32,344 bases of DNA from an uncultured bacterium. GTDB taxonomy: Bacteria; Calescibacteriota; Calescibacteriia; Calescibacteriales; Calescibacteriaceae. The stretch covers positions 1-32,344 of the forward strand of contig CALHPK010000030.1 of the NCBI GenBank assembly GCA_938036315.1, given 5' to 3'. Below the pieces are notes generated by a model. It did no database searches. It saw nothing but the letters and a program-made list of their open reading frames with translations, and was not told where the DNA came from. Below, piece by piece: positions 30,022-32,344 of this stretch (positions within the stretch are counted from its first letter, which is position 1; each line of letters opens with the position of its first letter). The position numbers and the translations under genes are program-made.

Positions 30022-31154
30022 AGATTTCCTATTTAAAATCTGCGGTTCTTTTCCTGCTCATATTCGCATTTGCCTATGTACTGAGGAGATTCCCACCAGT
30101 GTTACCCTTTATATTGAGCGGTTTTGTGGCCAAGTTTTTTATTCCATCAGATGAAATTACTCACTTATCATTATTTGATAGGTCTGCAGTTTTCATTCTT
30201 TTTTTCTTCATAGGTCTTGAATTCTCTTTTGAAAAACTCAGGCATATGGTTAATATCTGGATCCCAGGATTTATAGAGTTTCTATTTTGCTTTTTACTTC
30301 CGATTCCATTTTTTTTGAAATTGGGGTATGAAATCACGTCTTCTACTCTTTTGGCACTGTTAATTTATCCGACAAGTTCTGTTATATTTGTAAAGTTGAT
30401 TTTGGATTCGAAGCGAGCTGGTTTCCCCGAAACTGAGTTTTTGATTGGACTTCTGATATTTCAAGATATCGTTTCGGTTATCATATTATCCTTTGTTTTA
30501 CCTTTGCATGAGTATGGAGAAGTCGATTTTACAAATGCCTTCTATTTAATTATCAAAATTTTGCTTGTATTTGTGATATTTGTATTTCTATTGAAGTATC
30601 TGCCTTTTAGGTTATTCGATGATATAGCAGAGAGTGATTCTTTTATTTTCTTCATCTGGGGTATTATTCTTTTTGTTGGTTTCCTATCTGAAAGATTTGG
30701 AGTTCTCCCCGCATTATCGACATTTCTTCTGGGAGTCCTTATACCAGAAAAATCCAAAATGTATGAAAGGATATTGAAAGAATTCTCTGTTTTTAGAGAA
30801 CTTTCTATAGGGCTTTTTTTCTTCTTCTTCACATTCAAGTTAGATCTTGACAAGTTTGTTATTCGATCGGATGTAATTTTGTTAGTTGTTGCCATATTTG
30901 TAGTTTCGATGATAACAAAAATTCCGCCAATATATATTGGTGGACGCCTGAGTGGTCTTGATAGACCGCAAAGTTTAAGAGGAGCATTTTCATTCTTTGT
31001 ACGCGGAGAATTTTCTGTGTTAGTTATTGATTTTGTGAATGATGCTGTGATCAAAACTGCCGGAACAATATATGTATTTTTATCAATTATCTTTGGTGTA
31101 ATAATGTTTATCTTAGCTCCATCGATATCAAGAATTTTAAGAAGGATCAGGTGA
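30015..31154 (+). CDS. khtU: CPA2-family K+/H+ antiporter KhtU
   Basis: The 379-residue membrane protein (from GTG 30015) has about 12 membrane segments and belongs to the CPA2 monovalent cation:proton antiporters. Typical features are FFFIGLEFSFEKLR near residue 60-75, FQDIVSVIILSF with the family's Q-D pair, and a glycine-rich second half containing FFFFTFKLDLDKF. It lacks the cytosolic RCK-N (TrkA-N) domain of KefB/KefC, consistent with a separate KhtT subunit. It overlaps khtT by 7 nt. Together they likely export K+ (or NH4+) under osmotic or pH change. The start could also be TTG 29994. Confidence 0.9.
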   Translation: MVEISYLKSAVLFLLIFAFAYVLRRFPPVLPFILSGFVAKFFIPSDEITHLSLFDRSAVFILFFFIGLEFSFEKLRHMVNIWIPGFIEFLFCFLLPIPFFLKLGYEITSSTLLALLIYPTSSVIFVKLILDSKRAGFPETEFLIGLLIFQDIVSVIILSFVLPLHEYGEVDFTNAFYLIIKILLVFVIFVFLLKYLPFRLFDDIAESDSFIFFIWGIILFVGFLSERFGVLPALSTFLLGVLIPEKSKMYERILKEFSVFRELSIGLFFFFFTFKLDLDKFVIRSDVILLVVAIFVVSMITKIPPIYIGGRLSGLDRPQSLRGAFSFFVRGEFSVLVIDFVNDAVIKTAGTIYVFLSIIFGVIMFILAPSISRILRRIR

Positions 31155-31169
31155 TATTGAACCGACCAC

Positions 31170-31754
31170 TTATTTCATCTCAGCTTCCATTTCCTTAACT
31201 TCGACGTTATCTGAATCCAAATTTATCTTTATTATATTCCCTTTTATTCTTAAGTTCTTCTGGATTACCTGAGGGTTTCCTTTCAGAATTAATTCTTTGT
31301 TTTTTGGGAATATTTCAACTTCATCTGATTTTGCTTCTTTTCCACCTGTGATAATGGTGATGTTTCCTCTACCGATGATTTTTTCCACCTTTTCATCCTT
31401 CAGATATATTCTTGCTCTGTCAAGTTCAGCGTATATTTTTTCAGATCTGAACTTTATGTTCCCAATAAGTTCAATTGTACCATCTCTCATATTATATATT
31501 GATCTTTCTGCTGTTATTTTTACCTCTCCTATATTTTCCATTGAAAAGTTTAGTGATGTATCTTGAGCATATGCTATGGAGTCGAAAATGAGAGATTCCT
31601 CGACTGATATTCCTAATTTCCCGTGCTCGATTTTTCCGCCGATCACCTCTATGATACTATACCTGGTTTTGTTGGGATAACTGAGTATAAGCAGAATTGC
31701 TAATGAAAATATAATAATTGAAATTATCCCGAAGAATTTCCTGTCATCTATCAT
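31170..31754 (-). CDS. LptA/LptC-like (OstA-type) envelope protein
   Basis: From ATG at 31752-31754 the 194-residue protein has a short charged N-terminus (MIDDRKFF), one hydrophobic segment (about 8-28) and then a periplasmic beta-rich region. Its C-terminal half (about 85-190) has the repeating OstA/LptA pattern: ITAERSIYNMRDGTIELIGN, GRGNITIITGGKEAKSDEVE, NKELILKGNPQVIQKNLRIKG (read in parts). Together a membrane anchor plus LptA-type strands suggests an LptC or LptC-LptA-type bridge component of lipopolysaccharide transport. The open frame extends upstream to a TTG at 31841, adding a second hydrophobic stretch; I prefer the ATG. It converges with khtU and diverges from carA; no other lpt gene is present. 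Confidence 0.75.
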   Translation of the reverse strand: MIDDRKFFGIISIIIFSLAILLILSYPNKTRYSIIEVIGGKIEHGKLGISVEESLIFDSIAYAQDTSLNFSMENIGEVKITAERSIYNMRDGTIELIGNIKFRSEKIYAELDRARIYLKDEKVEKIIGRGNITIITGGKEAKSDEVEIFPKNKELILKGNPQVIQKNLRIKGNIIKINLDSDNVEVKEMEAEMK

Positions 31755-31852
31755 ACAACGTATCAATAAGATAAAAAGATAAATTAGTAGTCTTTGGATA
31801 AAAATTCCGAAGCTCAGATTTTTATATATTTTATGTATCAAACTAGGTTAAG

Positions 31853-32344
31853 ATGGCAAAAAAAGCGATAATCTACCTTGAGGATGGGACACTACTTTTT
31901 GGTAAAGGGTTCGGGGCAGAAGGGACTACAGTAGGTGAAATAATTTTCAACACGGGAATGACCGGATATCAGGAGATATTAACCGACCCTTCATATAAAG
32001 AACAGATTGTTATTCTTACTTATCCTCATATCGGGAATTATGGGATAAACTATGAAGATGATGAATCTGAAAGAATATTCCTTTCGGCCTTTGTTGTAAG
32101 AGAACTCACATATGAGCCATCTAATTGGCGTTCAAAGATTTCATTGGAGGAATTTCTTATCAAAAACAATACAATAGGAGTTCAAGGTGTAGATACACGA
32201 TTTCTAACCAGAAAGATAAGGGAAAAAGGAGCTATGAGAGCTGTCGTTACAACTGAGGATGTTGACAGTACAACTTTGAAAAAATTGATCGCTGAGTATC
32301 CGGGGCTTGAGGGGCGAGATCTTGTGAAATATGTCACATGTAAA
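31853..32344 (+). CDS. carA: Carbamoyl-phosphate synthase small subunit CarA (5' part, cut by window edge)
   Basis: CarA is the glutamine amidotransferase subunit that supplies ammonia to CarB for carbamoyl phosphate in pyrimidine and arginine synthesis. The visible 164 residues are the N-terminal CPSase_sm_chain domain: AIIYLEDGTLLFGKGFGAEG, GEIIFNTGMTGYQEILTDPSY, ILTYPHIGNYGIN, then GVQGVDTRFLTRKIREKGAMRA. All match CarA closely. The class-I amidotransferase domain with the catalytic Cys lies beyond the right edge. The start ATG follows AGGTTAAG, a weak ribosome site. It is divergent from the LptA/C-like gene with a 98-bp AT-rich gap. Confidence 0.96.
   Translation, partial: MAKKAIIYLEDGTLLFGKGFGAEGTTVGEIIFNTGMTGYQEILTDPSYKEQIVILTYPHIGNYGINYEDDESERIFLSAFVVRELTYEPSNWRSKISLEEFLIKNNTIGVQGVDTRFLTRKIREKGAMRAVVTTEDVDSTTLKKLIAEYPGLEGRDLVKYVTCK

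Noticed and set aside
1-32344. A defence island, prophage or other mobile system
   Set aside because: No transposase, integrase, phage, toxin-antitoxin or nuclease genes are seen; nearly all genes are conserved core functions.

Overview
This is an AT-rich bacterial chromosome segment that is almost entirely coding. There are 24 protein genes, two of them cut by the window edges, and no rRNA, tRNA, CRISPR array or insertion sequence that I can see. Flagellar hook-junction genes, an apolipoprotein N-acyltransferase, lipoproteins, an LptA/LptC-like protein and an MlaF-like ATPase point to a motile, diderm (Gram-negative-type) bacterium. Arginine is written mostly AGA/AGG and isoleucine often ATA, a bias common in AT-rich and thermophilic lineages. 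ThyX, long-form HPF and a two-subunit-type GlyS fit a deep-branching lineage, but the sequence alone does not name it.

Layout. 1-3.9 kb, minus strand: flgK, flgL and a secreted or lipoprotein-like gene cut by the left edge, with a sigma-28-like promoter before flgK. 4-8.5 kb, plus strand: long-chain acyl-CoA synthetase, rimO and an unknown polytopic membrane protein. 8.5-10.7 kb, minus strand: a large lipoprotein resembling glycoside hydrolases. 10.8-21.9 kb, plus strand: lnt, thyX with an added zinc ribbon, a Lys/Glu-rich unknown, metK, hpf-glyS (overlapping), a YcgR-like PilZ protein, NIL-domain gene-dxs (overlapping) and an MlaF-like ATPase. 21.9-27 kb: a thiolase-fold/DUF35 fusion that seems to lack its catalytic residues, a small Tat-signal-like protein (minus), thiD, a malyl-CoA-lyase-like gene (minus) and mnmA. 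27-32.3 kb: gyrB, a CDGSH iron-sulphur protein (minus), khtT-khtU, an LptA/LptC-like gene (minus) and the 5' part of carA.

How it fits together. Most genes are housekeeping: ribosome and tRNA maintenance (rimO, hpf, glyS, mnmA), cofactor, methyl and nucleotide supply (metK, thyX, thiD, dxs, carA), envelope building (lnt, LptA/C-like, MlaF-like, acyl-CoA synthetase) and motility (flgK, flgL, PilZ). Gene order is mosaic with frequent strand switches, and operons are short (two or three genes). I see no complete new defence or metabolic system.

Two window-wide patterns stand out. (1) About ten short tandem duplications (mostly 15-26 bp) lie at gene borders, catching stop codons, a terminator arm and promoter-like hexamers. 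(2) Genes fall into two start classes: those with a clear Shine-Dalgarno, and those without one that carry a TANNNT-like box about 8-13 nt before ATG, as expected for leaderless transcripts. Individual oddities are the zinc-ribbon ThyX, a GlyS lacking about 80 residues, the pseudo-thiolase, a homologous insert shared by FlgK and FlgL, and a DXS with Tyr in place of a conserved His.
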